The translations under genes were made by a program, and so were the position numbers. Under the pieces are notes generated by a model. That model saw only the letters and a program-made list of their open reading frames with translations, did no database searches and was not told the DNA's origin. A DNA stretch of 64,000 bases from an uncultured Bacteroidia bacterium (GTDB taxonomy: Bacteria; Bacteroidota; Bacteroidia; Bacteroidales; UBA932): NCBI GenBank assembly GCA_902801205.1, contig CADCHE010000005.1:1-64000 (forward strand), given 5' to 3'. Below are positions 32,892-40,326 of this stretch, one piece after another (the stretch's first letter is position 1; each line of letters opens with the position of its first letter).

Positions 32892-33812
32892 ATGTCTGAA
32901 GATTCCGCATTTTTCTCCGGGCCTGACAGCCTGGCGGAACGGCACGAAACAGCCGCCCCGCGCCTTGTGCATGCCTCCCGCAACGGATGGAGCGAGATCC
33001 ATGTCATCGACAGAGGGGGCCGGCTCCGCGCCCTGAAAGCGCTGAAACCCGGGTTCCGGGGCGATGCCCGCTACGAAACCCTGCTCCGCAAGGAATACGA
33101 GATCGGATACAGCCTCTCGCACACCTCCATCTGTGAAGTGTACGGATTCGTTTCCGAACCGGGACTCGGGAACTGCATTGAAATGGAATGGATCGACGGG
33201 CGTTCCCTGGCAGACATCCTGGCGGAGCGGCGCCCGGACAAGGCAACGGCACGCAAGTGGGTGCTCCAGCTCTGCGACGCCCTCGCTTACCTGCATGCAA
33301 AGCAGATCATCCATCGCGACATCAAGCCTGCAAACCTGCTGGTCACCCACAACGGGAAGAATCTCAAACTCATCGATTTCGGCTGCTCCGACGCAGACGC
33401 CTTCACCGTCCTGAAAGGGCCGGCGGGCACCGCTTCGTTCGCCGCGCCGGAACTGCGGAACGGGGCGGACGTGGACAACCGGACGGACATCTGGTCGCTG
33501 GGCAAGGTCATCGCCCTGCTGCTGCCCGGAGAGAAAAAGACGGCCGCACGTTGCACCCGGACGGCCCGGGAAGAGCGTTTCACGGATGTGGAACAGGTCC
33601 GGGATGCCCTGCTCCGGCCCCGCCGCTGGCCGATTCTCTTGGCATGCACGGCCCTTGTGGCAGCGGCCCTCTACCTGTTCCTCCACCAGACCGCCGTCCG
33701 GACGGACGATCCCGCACCGGAAACGCCGGCGGCGGATTCCGTCGACGTGGAGACGGTCGACGAACTTTTCCGCCAAGCCACGGAAATGATCGAAGGCGCC
33801 GACGTTCAATAG
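32892..33812 (+). CDS. Membrane-anchored eukaryotic-like Ser/Thr protein kinase
   Basis: The 306-residue protein carries a Hanks-type kinase domain with the key residues present: ATP-anchoring Lys in LRALKALKPG (about K49), a Glu near residue 69, the catalytic loop IIHRDIKPANLL (residues 139-150), DFG at 162-164 and an APE motif at 185-187. The glycine-rich loop is poorly conserved (NGWSEIHVID). After the kinase comes one transmembrane helix (about 247-265) and a short outside tail of about 40 residues, so no sensor domain is attached. The ATG at 32892 is chosen; a TTG at 32883 overlaps the promoter box. No phosphatase neighbour is seen. Its last 7 bp overlap the convergent HTH-like gene. Confidence 0.9.
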   Translation: MSEDSAFFSGPDSLAERHETAAPRLVHASRNGWSEIHVIDRGGRLRALKALKPGFRGDARYETLLRKEYEIGYSLSHTSICEVYGFVSEPGLGNCIEMEWIDGRSLADILAERRPDKATARKWVLQLCDALAYLHAKQIIHRDIKPANLLVTHNGKNLKLIDFGCSDADAFTVLKGPAGTASFAAPELRNGADVDNRTDIWSLGKVIALLLPGEKKTAARCTRTAREERFTDVEQVRDALLRPRRWPILLACTALVAAALYLFLHQTAVRTDDPAPETPAADSVDVETVDELFRQATEMIEGADVQ

Positions 33813-34363
33813 ACTTCGATTTCTTGTATTCCCGCCGTCCGTCCGGCCACGTAGGCGGGAAGCGGTTCGCCGCCCCGCCGGATATCCGTCAAGTAGAGCG
33901 GATGCCCCTTTAATATACGGGAGACCGAAAAGACATCTCCCTTGCGCAGTTTCGAGGTCCCGGGGGCGACCACTTCGAAAAAGGCGCCGTCGCCGTGACG
34001 CAACCGCACCTGCCGGTCCGGCAGCCAGCGGAGGACCACTTCCCTGCCCGGGGCGAGGGCGGAGCAATCCAGCGTTTCCCCTGCAAGGAAAGCGGAACCT
34101 TCCTGCAAGGTGCGGCACAGGTCGCGGAAATCTTCCCGGCCGATGAAACGCGCCAGGACGTCGAGCGTCGCGATCCTGGGTTTCGGATGCAGGGACATGT
34201 ACCCGTAGAACCGCTTGAGGGTCGAAGCCGACAGCGGCTGACCCGTTTTTTCTCCGATCCGGAAAGAGAGCGCTTCGAAATCGTTGGAGGTCTCTACCGG
34301 TCCGCCGAATTCGGAGCGGACCGCTTTCCGCAAATACTCCAATTCTTGGGAAAACTCATTCAT
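33806..34363 (-). CDS. Putative regulatory protein with helical N-terminal domain; unknown
   Basis: The 185-residue protein has a helical N-terminal half containing EALSFRIGEKTGQPLSAST followed by LKRFYGY. In Bacteroidota this 'STLKRF/LWGY' pattern occurs in a family of predicted DNA-binding or signalling proteins. The C-terminal half is beta-rich (VVLRWLPDRQVRLRHGDGAF, RKGDVFSVSRILKGHPLYL). I cannot assign a function. It starts inside the end of the LRR lipoprotein gene (8-bp overlap), so the two are co-expressed. It ends within the convergent kinase gene. A regulatory link with the kinase is tempting but unsupported by more than position. Confidence 0.6.
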   Translation of the reverse strand: MNEFSQELEYLRKAVRSEFGGPVETSNDFEALSFRIGEKTGQPLSASTLKRFYGYMSLHPKPRIATLDVLARFIGREDFRDLCRTLQEGSAFLAGETLDCSALAPGREVVLRWLPDRQVRLRHGDGAFFEVVAPGTSKLRKGDVFSVSRILKGHPLYLTDIRRGGEPLPAYVAGRTAGIQEIEVY

Positions 34364-35171
34364 GATATGCGATTTGCACGTTTTCATCACAGCGGAGGCT
34401 GCCGAGCACCTGCCCCTTGGCGAGATAGATCGTCGTCAGTTCAGGACAAGAAGTGCAGCAGACCGTGTTCATCCTCGGGCAGCCGGAAAAATCCAGCGTC
34501 TGCACCCGGGTATCCTCGCAGCGGAACGAATCCAGGCGGGCGTTGCCCAGGAGGATTTCCTGCAGGGGGTTGTTGTCGCAATCGAACTGCGTCAGTTCGT
34601 CCAGGCCGCGGACATCGATCCTTTGCAGATGATTGAATGACACCTGCAGCAAGGTGAGCTTCGGGTAGTGTCGCATGGACAGTTCCTCCAGGGCATTGAA
34701 CGACAACGCAAGGTGGTCGAGGTCCGGGTGGTCGCCCAGGCGGAGCGTCCGGATCCGGTTGCTGACCAAGTAGATATGGGCCAGTTTCGGATTATGTGTC
34801 AAATCCACTTCCTGGATGCCTCCGGGATGTTCCTCGTCCCTTCCGCTGGCATGCAGGTGCACCAGATTGGGGAAAAACTGGATCCCGTCCAGCGTCTTTA
34901 TGTCCTGCGACGAGAGTTCGATCTTCGTCACGCCCTCGGCTTCTTCTTCGCTGAGCCGGCCGTCCTTGTCCGTGTCGTAGTTCCAGAGAATCCACGCCCG
35001 GAATTTTTCATCCGGAATGACGACGCCTTCCGCGCCCACGGACGCTTCCGGCGAGGCAGGCTCCTCCTCCCCGGGCCGTCCGGGCTGGGGAAGGGTGCGG
35101 GAACAGGAAACAGCGCCCGCCAGTACGGCCAGGCAAAGCAACGCAGACAGATATCTATGCAGGGCAGTCAT
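34356..35171 (-). CDS. Lipoprotein with EF-hand-like motif and leucine-rich repeats
   Basis: The 271-residue product begins MTALHRYLSALLCLAVLAGA and reaches a lipobox-like AGAVSC. Residues about 55-80 include NYDTDKDGRLSEEEAEGV, an EF-hand or dockerin-like calcium loop (DTDKDGRLSEEE). From there on it is a run of irregular leucine-rich repeats (KIELSSQDIKTLDGIQFFPN, LAHIYLVSNRIRTLRLGDHP, LTLLQVSFNHLQRIDVRGLD) ending in HE. Such proteins are typically surface-exposed and bind proteins or host ligands. It overlaps the downstream regulatory gene by 8 bp. The -7 box at 35176-35183 is so close to the ATG that the mRNA should be leaderless. Confidence 0.8.
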   Translation of the reverse strand: MTALHRYLSALLCLAVLAGAVSCSRTLPQPGRPGEEEPASPEASVGAEGVVIPDEKFRAWILWNYDTDKDGRLSEEEAEGVTKIELSSQDIKTLDGIQFFPNLVHLHASGRDEEHPGGIQEVDLTHNPKLAHIYLVSNRIRTLRLGDHPDLDHLALSFNALEELSMRHYPKLTLLQVSFNHLQRIDVRGLDELTQFDCDNNPLQEILLGNARLDSFRCEDTRVQTLDFSGCPRMNTVCCTSCPELTTIYLAKGQVLGSLRCDENVQIAYHE

Positions 35172-35175
35172 CACA

Positions 35176-35183
35176 CAAAGATA
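35176..35183 (-). promoter_or_regulatory. -7 box of the LRR lipoprotein gene
   Basis: TATCTTTG on the minus strand ends only four bases before the ATG at 35171, which coincides with the expected transcription start. Confidence 0.6.
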
Positions 35184-35235
35184 AGAAAACAATTCATCAT
35201 CCTGCCCCCGAAAGCATTCCATGACCTCCAAATGA

Positions 35236-35367
35236 CCCGGATATGACCTTGACAGCGGAGAAACCTTACCCATCGAAAAGCAGGGGCTCTTGCTCTGCAT
35301 CGGCGGCATCGTCCAGCTGGGCGTGCAGAACGCGCTGGCATTCATGGAAAAGTTCAAGAAGGACTGA
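35236..35367 (+). pseudogene. Possible 3' remnant of a lost gene
   Basis: A 43-codon frame after an in-frame stop reads as plausible protein: YDLDSGETLPIEKQGLLLC, then IGGIVQLGVQNALAFMEKFK, before TGA at 35365. It looks like a membrane-proximal or helical C-terminus with no start codon or upstream body. It is wedged between the LRR lipoprotein promoter and the end of the symporter gene. A remnant left by deletion is the simplest reading; chance coding in GC-rich DNA cannot be excluded. Confidence 0.3.
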
Positions 35368-35374
35368 ACCGCAT

Positions 35375-36775
35375 CTACTTCCGGAGGGAAGACTCGTAGT
35401 CGCGCAGGGCGCGGACGGCTTTCGGACACAGGATCAGCAAGGCGAGCACGTTGATCCAGGCCGTCAGGCCGACACCCACGTCGCCCAGCTGCCAGATCAC
35501 GCCCGCCTCGCGCAGCGAGCCGAAGACGACCATGCCGAGCAGCACGAAACGGAAGGCCCAGATACAGGCCTTCTCGGCCTTCTCCTTGCCCGGACGGCCT
35601 TCGAAGAAATAGATGATGCTCGATTCTCCGTAGAAATAATAGGCCATCACGGTGGTGAAGACGAAGAAGACCAGCGCGACGGCGACGAAGGTGCCGCCGA
35701 AGCCGGACAGGACGGAATCGACAGCCGCCTGGGTGAAGCCGACGTAATTGTCGCCCAGTTGCGGCGCACGGGCGACAAGCAGTTCGCCCGTCTTGGCGTC
35801 GAAGATGTTGTACGTGCCCGCACAGAGGATCATCAGCGCAGTGGCCGTGCAGATGAGCAGGGTGTCCACATACACCGAGAAGGCCTGCGCGAGGCCCTGC
35901 CGGGCGGGATGCGAAACGGCGGCCGAAGCGGACACGATGGCGCCGCCGCCCTGCCCCGCTTCATTCGAGAAGATGCCCCGCTTGACCCCCATCATGATGG
36001 TGGATCCCAGGATGCCGCCGGCGACGGGCTGGACACCGAAGGCGTTCGTGACGATGGCCCGCAACACGCCGGGCACCGCGTCGATATGCTGCGCGATGAC
36101 GACGAGTGTGATGACAATGTAACCCAGGGCCATGAACGGCGTCACGATGGATGCCACCCGGGCGATGCTCTTGATGCCCCCGATGATGACGAGCCCGAGC
36201 AGGAAGGCCAGGCCGAGGCCGGAAACGAGGGGCGACAGGTGGAACGTGTTGCCGAGCGCACCCGCCACGCCGTTGGCCTGTACGGTGGGCAGGAAGGTGC
36301 CGTAACCGACCAGGCAGAGGATGGAGAAGAGCACGCCCAGCCACCGGGCATGCAGCCCCTTCTCGATGTAACTGGCGGGGCCGCCGCGGAATCCGGTCGC
36401 ATGGCGGAACTTGTACTGCTGGGCGAGCGTGGATTCCATGAAGGCCGTGGAAGCCCCGAAGAAGGCGATGATCCACATCCAGAAGACGGCACCGGGGCCG
36501 CCGAGCGCGATGGCCGTGGCGACACCAACGATGTTCCCGGTCCCCACCCGTCCCGAAAGGGCCACGCAGAACGCCTCGAAGGAGGAAATGCCGTGTTTCC
36601 TGCCGTCCGGCGTCCGCTCCGACTTGGCGAACAGGGAGCGCACCATCAGTCCGAAACGGCGGACCTGGACAAAGCGGGTGCGGAAGGAGAAATACACGCC
36701 GGCACCGACCAGGAGCACCACCAGCAGCGGGCTCCAGACGATGTCATTGAGCAGGGATACGATTTTCTCGAACAT
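35375..36775 (-). CDS. Sodium:alanine/glycine symporter (AGCS family)
   Basis: Inner-membrane transporter that takes up alanine or glycine with Na+. The 466 residues form about ten hydrophobic helices. Family hallmarks include the N-terminal GAGVYFSFRTRFVQVRRF, AFCVALSGRVGTGNIVGVAT, PGAVFWMWIIAFFGASTAFM and GIFSNEAGQGGGAIVSASA. Length and start agree with the family. It is transcribed alone from a -7 box at 36793-36800. No catabolic partner is adjacent. Discrimination between alanine, glycine and glutamine as substrate is not possible from sequence alone. Confidence 0.95.
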   Translation of the reverse strand: MFEKIVSLLNDIVWSPLLVVLLVGAGVYFSFRTRFVQVRRFGLMVRSLFAKSERTPDGRKHGISSFEAFCVALSGRVGTGNIVGVATAIALGGPGAVFWMWIIAFFGASTAFMESTLAQQYKFRHATGFRGGPASYIEKGLHARWLGVLFSILCLVGYGTFLPTVQANGVAGALGNTFHLSPLVSGLGLAFLLGLVIIGGIKSIARVASIVTPFMALGYIVITLVVIAQHIDAVPGVLRAIVTNAFGVQPVAGGILGSTIMMGVKRGIFSNEAGQGGGAIVSASAAVSHPARQGLAQAFSVYVDTLLICTATALMILCAGTYNIFDAKTGELLVARAPQLGDNYVGFTQAAVDSVLSGFGGTFVAVALVFFVFTTVMAYYFYGESSIIYFFEGRPGKEKAEKACIWAFRFVLLGMVVFGSLREAGVIWQLGDVGVGLTAWINVLALLILCPKAVRALRDYESSLRK

Positions 36776-36792
36776 GGGGCATCAACTTGAAG

Positions 36793-36800
36793 CAAATATA
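36793..36800 (-). promoter_or_regulatory. -7 box of the symporter gene
   Basis: TATATTTG on the minus strand, 18 bp before the ATG. A TACGGA/TCCGTA inverted repeat starts at the box and spans to about 36823; it might be an operator. Confidence 0.55.
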
Positions 36801-36841
36801 CGGATTCTCTTTGATTTCCGTATGGTTGCGCCCCAGAAAGA

Positions 36842-37396
36842 CTAGAATGCCCAGCCGAATCCCAGATACGGATAGAAACTGACGTGGGAAGGAGAGAAAC
36901 GGAGCAGCGGCATCGCGCCGGCCCGCAGCAGGAATCCCTTGTCCGTCACCAGGCGGTACCCCAGGCTGAAGTACGGGATGGCTCCGAAGGAATGCTCGGG
37001 GGCGCCCCCCGTATCCGACGTAAACCTGTCCAGGCAGACAATCGCACCGGCGCCGCTTTCGAACTTGGATTTCCCCTTGCCCAGAAGATAGTTTACTTCC
37101 AAGGGAACCGCGAACCGGAACATCCGGTTGTAAGCGACCGGCATTTCTCCGTCCGCGAAGGACAGAGCGACGGCAGAGGAGGAGGAATAGGCATAACCGA
37201 AACCGAGGCCGGTCCTCCACCCGAGTCCATACGGAACCGCACGGTTGAACCGTGCATCGTAATTCACTCCGATCATCTGGGAGGCTCCCAGCAATTCGCC
37301 ATAAACACTCTTGCTATGGTTCTGCGCGCTGACGCTCAAACCCGCCAGGGACAGCCCCAGGGCAAGAAGCAGCGGCATAAAGATGCTTTTTTTCAT
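36842..37396 (-). CDS. Small outer-membrane beta-barrel protein
   Basis: The 184-residue protein has a signal peptide (MKKSIFMPLLLALGLSLAGL, then SVSAQ). About eight predicted strands with alternating aromatic residues follow (GVNYDARFNRAVPYGLGWRT, FRFAVPLEVNYLLGKGKS), ending in a C-terminal Phe (YPYLGFGWAF), as expected for outer-membrane insertion. It resembles the PorT/OmpX-like 'outer membrane beta-barrel' families common in Bacteroidota. I cannot give a specific function. It is monocistronic with a clear promoter and no recognisable terminator before the symporter promoter. Confidence 0.7.
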   Translation of the reverse strand: MKKSIFMPLLLALGLSLAGLSVSAQNHSKSVYGELLGASQMIGVNYDARFNRAVPYGLGWRTGLGFGYAYSSSSAVALSFADGEMPVAYNRMFRFAVPLEVNYLLGKGKSKFESGAGAIVCLDRFTSDTGGAPEHSFGAIPYFSLGYRLVTDKGFLLRAGAMPLLRFSPSHVSFYPYLGFGWAF

Positions 37397-37427
37397 GTTT
37401 TCAATACGTCTGGTTAAAAATGGGGGG

Positions 37428-37435
37428 CAAAGATA
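37428..37435 (-). promoter_or_regulatory. -7 box of the small beta-barrel gene
   Basis: TATCTTTG on the minus strand, giving a leader of about 25 nt. Confidence 0.6.
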
Positions 37436-37459
37436 CGAAAAAAACGGAGAAACCGAACG

Positions 37460-37549
37460 TTTCCGGCTCGGAGGCCAATGGCCGACGGTGGGAGTCTGAG
37501 GGGTAACCCCTCAATAAAATGACCCCGGGCCGCGTCATGCGGCCGGAAA
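37460..37549. repeat. Inverted-repeat block in a gene-free region
   Basis: TTTCCGGC at 37460-37467 and GCCGGAAA at 37542-37549 bracket several nested hairpins: GAGGGGTAACCCCTC, and GGCCGC GTCAT GCGGCC. The string CGGTGGGAG is shared with the element at 37617-37713. It may be another structured element of the same kind. Confidence 0.45.
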
Positions 37550-37560
37550 GGGCACGAAAA

Positions 37561-37601
37561 GAAGGCGACTAATAAGTGATTATTGGTCGTCTTCTTTTTT
37601 T
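37561..37601 (+). terminator. Strong bidirectional terminator-like hairpin without an obvious gene
   Basis: GAAGGCGACTAATAA and TTATTGGTCGTCTTC pair over 15 positions (some G-U) around GTGA, followed by seven Ts on the plus strand; four Ts follow on the minus strand. No plus-strand gene precedes it and the nearest minus-strand gene, tRNA-Leu, already has its own terminator, so it may end an unrecognised small RNA. Confidence 0.75.
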
Positions 37602-37616
37602 ATTAAAAAAGTGAGC

Positions 37617-37713
37617 CGGGCGGGTTGTCCTGGCAAACCCGTGGCCGCCCGTGGCCCCGCGAAGCGGTGGGAGGGATGGAGCGAAGCGGAAGGTTTGCAG
37701 GACAACCCGCCCG
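37617..37713. repeat. Long hairpin element, copy A
   Basis: The left arm (37617-37639) and right arm (37692-37713) are complementary over 22 bases with a single bulged G. The core begins with CCCGTGGCCGCCCGTGGCC and ends GTGGGAGGGATG plus GAGCGAAGCGGAA. The same two core strings occur in copy B (62463-62579). The arms of A and B differ, yet each pairs with its partner: GGTTGT with ACAACC here, GGTTCG with CGAACC in B. This compensatory pattern indicates a conserved folded structure. Confidence 0.8.
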
Positions 37714-37737
37714 CGAACTTGAAACAATATAAAGAAA

Positions 37738-37778
37738 GAGGATGACCTCTAAGTCATATTGACTTTTTAGTCATCCTC
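37738..37778 (-). terminator. Terminator of tRNA-Leu
   Basis: GAGGATGACTaaaaAGTCA on the minus strand pairs with TGACTtagaGGTCATCCTC to give a long stem, followed by TTTCTTT. It lies 8 bp past the end of the tRNA gene. On the plus strand TTTT follows the mirror stem, so it may work in both directions. Confidence 0.75.
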
Positions 37779-37786
37779 CTTTTCGT

Positions 37787-37868
37787 GCCCGAGGTGGGAA
37801 TCGAACCCACACGTCTGTTAGGACACAGGATTTTGAGTCCAGCGCGTCTACCATTCCGCCACTCGGGC
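37787..37868 (-). tRNA. tRNA-Leu (anticodon CAA)
   Basis: The 82-nt gene folds as a class II tRNA. The acceptor arms GCCCGAG and CTCGGGC pair perfectly. The D-arm contains GGCGGAATGGTAGACGC and the anticodon loop is CTCAAAA with CAA at positions 34-36. A variable arm lies around TGTCCTAACAGACG, and the T-arm is GTGGG TTCGATT CCCAC. One pair of the anticodon stem appears to be a U-U mismatch. CCA is not encoded, so it must be added after transcription. A -7 box lies just upstream and a terminator just downstream, so it is transcribed alone. Confidence 0.95.
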
Positions 37869-37880
37869 CTCGCACGGATG

Positions 37881-37888
37881 CAAAGATA
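37881..37888 (-). promoter_or_regulatory. -7 box of tRNA-Leu
   Basis: TATCTTTG on the minus strand, 12 bp before the mature tRNA 5' end. Confidence 0.6.
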
Positions 37889-37945
37889 CGTCTTTTCCGC
37901 TTCTTTGAGAATTTTTTTTCGTAATATTGAAGAAATTTTACCGAT

Positions 37946-39289
37946 ATGCGAAGACTTCTCTTTACCGGCATCCCCGCCCTGCTGGCCTTCCTGGCCGGCG
38001 CATTGGCGGCCACGGCCCAGAACCCCATCATCCCGGAAGCAAAATACAATTCCGACCCGCAGGCCCGCACCTGGTCGATGCCCGACGGCACCCAGCGGCT
38101 CTACGTCTACGGATCCCGCGACGAATCCTCCACCTGGTACTGCTCGCATGCCTATGACGTGCTCTCGACCGATGACATGAAGTCCTGGAAACTGACACCG
38201 GACTCCTTCCTGTCGAAGGGAGAAGGCGACCAGGTACCCTATAATGACGAATTCCTCTACGCACCCGACTGCTTCCGCAAGGACGGAAAATACTGGCTGT
38301 TCTACTCGCAGAGCGGCGGCAGGGACGTGGAAGGGGTCGCCGTGTCCGACCGTCCCGAGGGGCCGTTCCGCGACGGCAGCGCCATCCAGGGCGCCAACCA
38401 GATCGACCCGTCCGTCTTCATCGACGACGACGGACAGGCATACCTCTTCTTCGGGCAGTTCGCGGCCAAGTGCGCCCGGCTGAACCCGGACATGCGCAGC
38501 ATCGACCGCTCGACCCTGCGTGACAGCATCATCACGGAAGCAGAGCACCACTTCCACGAAGGGATCCAGGCTTTCAAGCGGAACGGTATCTACTACCTCG
38601 TCTACGCCGACATCAGCCGGCGGGGCATGCCCACCTGCCTGGGCTACGCCACGTCCGAGCATGTCATGGGTCCGTACACATACCGGGGCGTGATCGTCGA
38701 CAACTTCGGCTGCGACCCGTACGTGTGGAACAACCACGGGTCGGTGGGCGAACTGAACGGGCAGTGGTATGTCTTCTACCACCGTTCCACGAACGGGACC
38801 GAGATGCTCCGGAAATCCTGCGTCGAGCCCATCCGCTTCAACCCCGACGGCACCATCGACGAAGTGCCGATGACGACCTCCGGCGCGGCCGGCTACCTGG
38901 ACCCGTTCACGCTGATGCCGGGATGGCGCGCCTGCGGGCTCACCGGGCACGCACGGATCGTCCTCCGCAAGCAGGCGGGCCGGGAGATCCTCGCGCAGAT
39001 CCGCCGCCGCGACTCTGCGCTCTGGCGTGACTTCCGTTTCGACCGCACGCCGGAACGGATGCAACTGACCGTGATACCCCACAGGGGCGGAAAGGTACAG
39101 GTGTTCGCGAACACCCTCTGCCTGCCGCTGGTCGCCGAGTTCGACGTGCCGGCGGGAGACGGCATGCGTCCCGTCACCCTGGAAGTGCCGGTGAAGGCCG
39201 CTCTCGAAGGAGTACATCCGCTGTTCTTCCGGTTCAGCGGGGAGGCCGAGACCGACCTGATGGACCTCGTTTCCTTCCGCTTCCGGTAG
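37946..39289 (+). CDS. Secreted GH43-family glycoside hydrolase
   Basis: The 447-residue protein has a signal peptide (MRRLLFTGIPALLAFLAGAL, then AATAQ). The five-bladed propeller of family 43 follows: YVYGSRDESS near the N-terminus, VPYNDEFLYAPDCFRKDGKY, NQIDPSVFIDDDGQAYLFFG, HHFHEGIQAFKRNGIYYLVY (with a Glu in the position expected of the acid), and a C-terminal beta domain from about residue 320 resembling a CBM6-like module. Family members release arabinose, xylose or galactose from plant or host glycans; the exact specificity is unclear. It stands alone near tRNA-Leu with a weak promoter (TAATATTG at 37922-37929), outside the SusCD operons. No lipobox, so likely periplasmic. Confidence 0.88.
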   Translation: MRRLLFTGIPALLAFLAGALAATAQNPIIPEAKYNSDPQARTWSMPDGTQRLYVYGSRDESSTWYCSHAYDVLSTDDMKSWKLTPDSFLSKGEGDQVPYNDEFLYAPDCFRKDGKYWLFYSQSGGRDVEGVAVSDRPEGPFRDGSAIQGANQIDPSVFIDDDGQAYLFFGQFAAKCARLNPDMRSIDRSTLRDSIITEAEHHFHEGIQAFKRNGIYYLVYADISRRGMPTCLGYATSEHVMGPYTYRGVIVDNFGCDPYVWNNHGSVGELNGQWYVFYHRSTNGTEMLRKSCVEPIRFNPDGTIDEVPMTTSGAAGYLDPFTLMPGWRACGLTGHARIVLRKQAGREILAQIRRRDSALWRDFRFDRTPERMQLTVIPHRGGKVQVFANTLCLPLVAEFDVPAGDGMRPVTLEVPVKAALEGVHPLFFRFSGEAETDLMDLVSFRFR

Positions 39290-39340
39290 CGGAATCGGCG
39301 GAAATGCGGTCCGTGTCTTTCATTATCAGCACATTTTTAT

Positions 39341-39348
39341 TATTTTTG
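39341..39348 (+). promoter_or_regulatory. -7 box of the zinc metallopeptidase gene
   Basis: TATTTTTG, 27 bp before the ATG. Confidence 0.55.
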
Positions 39349-39375
39349 CTCCTCAACCTTTCACATTTTTGAGCA

Positions 39376-40245
39376 ATGAGACTTGACGGAAGAAGAGAAA
39401 GTTCCAATGTAGACGACCGCCGGCGCGCCGGCGGCGGCACCATCGCCGGCGTCGGACTGGGCGGCATCGTGATCGTAGGACTCCTGACCCTGTTGATGGG
39501 CGGAAACCTGGGCGACGTATTCAACAACGTGGTGCAGACCACCATGCAACAAGGAAGCGTCACCTCCGGCGGAACGGGCGAGTTCACGGAAGAGGAACAG
39601 CAGCTTGCCACCTTCTCGAAGCAGATCCTGGCCGGCACCGAAGACATCTGGACGGCCGTTTTCGCCAAGTACGGCTATAATTACCGCGCGCCGAAGATGG
39701 TCCTGTACACCGGCACCACCTCTTCGGGCTGCGGCACGGCCAACGCATCCATCGGGCCGTTCTACTGCTCCGCGGACGAATGCCTGTACATCGACCTGAA
39801 CTTCTTCTCGTCGATGAAACAGCAGCTCGGGGCGGACGGCGACTTCGCCTACGCCTACGTCATCGCCCATGAAGTCGGGCACCATGTCCAGCACCTGCTG
39901 GGCACCCTGGACAAGGCACACCAGCAGATGAACCGGATGAGCAAGGCCGCGGCCAATGCGGTCAGCGTCCGCATCGAGCTGCAGGCCGACTACTACGCCG
40001 GCGTCTGGGGCAGGAACGACAACGCGAAGTTCGGCTCGCTCGAGGCGGGCGACATCGACGAAGCCATCCGCTGCGCCTCGGTGATCGGCGACGACTACCT
40101 CCAGAAGAAATCCCAGGGCTACGTGGTGGAGGAATCCTTCACCCACGGAACCGCCGCCCAACGGAAAAAATGGCTGAGCCGCGGTCTCAACTACGGCGAC
40201 CTCGAACACGGAGACACTTTCAGCATCTCCGAATCGCAGCTGTAG
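39376..40245 (+). CDS. YpfJ-family neutral zinc metallopeptidase
   Basis: The 289-residue protein starts MRLDGRRESSNVDDRRRAGG, then has one transmembrane helix at about residues 22-42 (GGTIAGVGLGGIVIVGLLTL). A periplasmic domain follows with the zinc motif HEVGHHVQHLLG near residue 172 and the third-ligand region ELQADYYAGVWG. The SSGCGTANASIGPFYCSADE stretch is also characteristic of this family (COG2321). The cellular role of YpfJ is not established; protein quality control is often suggested. The N-terminal sequence follows the usual pattern, so the start is secure. It is transcribed alone. Confidence 0.93.
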   Translation: MRLDGRRESSNVDDRRRAGGGTIAGVGLGGIVIVGLLTLLMGGNLGDVFNNVVQTTMQQGSVTSGGTGEFTEEEQQLATFSKQILAGTEDIWTAVFAKYGYNYRAPKMVLYTGTTSSGCGTANASIGPFYCSADECLYIDLNFFSSMKQQLGADGDFAYAYVIAHEVGHHVQHLLGTLDKAHQQMNRMSKAAANAVSVRIELQADYYAGVWGRNDNAKFGSLEAGDIDEAIRCASVIGDDYLQKKSQGYVVEESFTHGTAAQRKKWLSRGLNYGDLEHGDTFSISESQL

Positions 40246-40326
40246 CTGCCAGCCCTTTCCCAAGAGCTTGACGCCCCGTCAGTCCGGGGCATGCGAAATC
40301 ATACGAATACGAAAAAAAAGCTCACC

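Noticed and set aside
40271-40289. GCCCC/GGGGC hairpin after the zinc metallopeptidase gene as an intrinsic terminator
   Set aside because: The stem is five pairs and is not followed by a T run; it may only be incidental.
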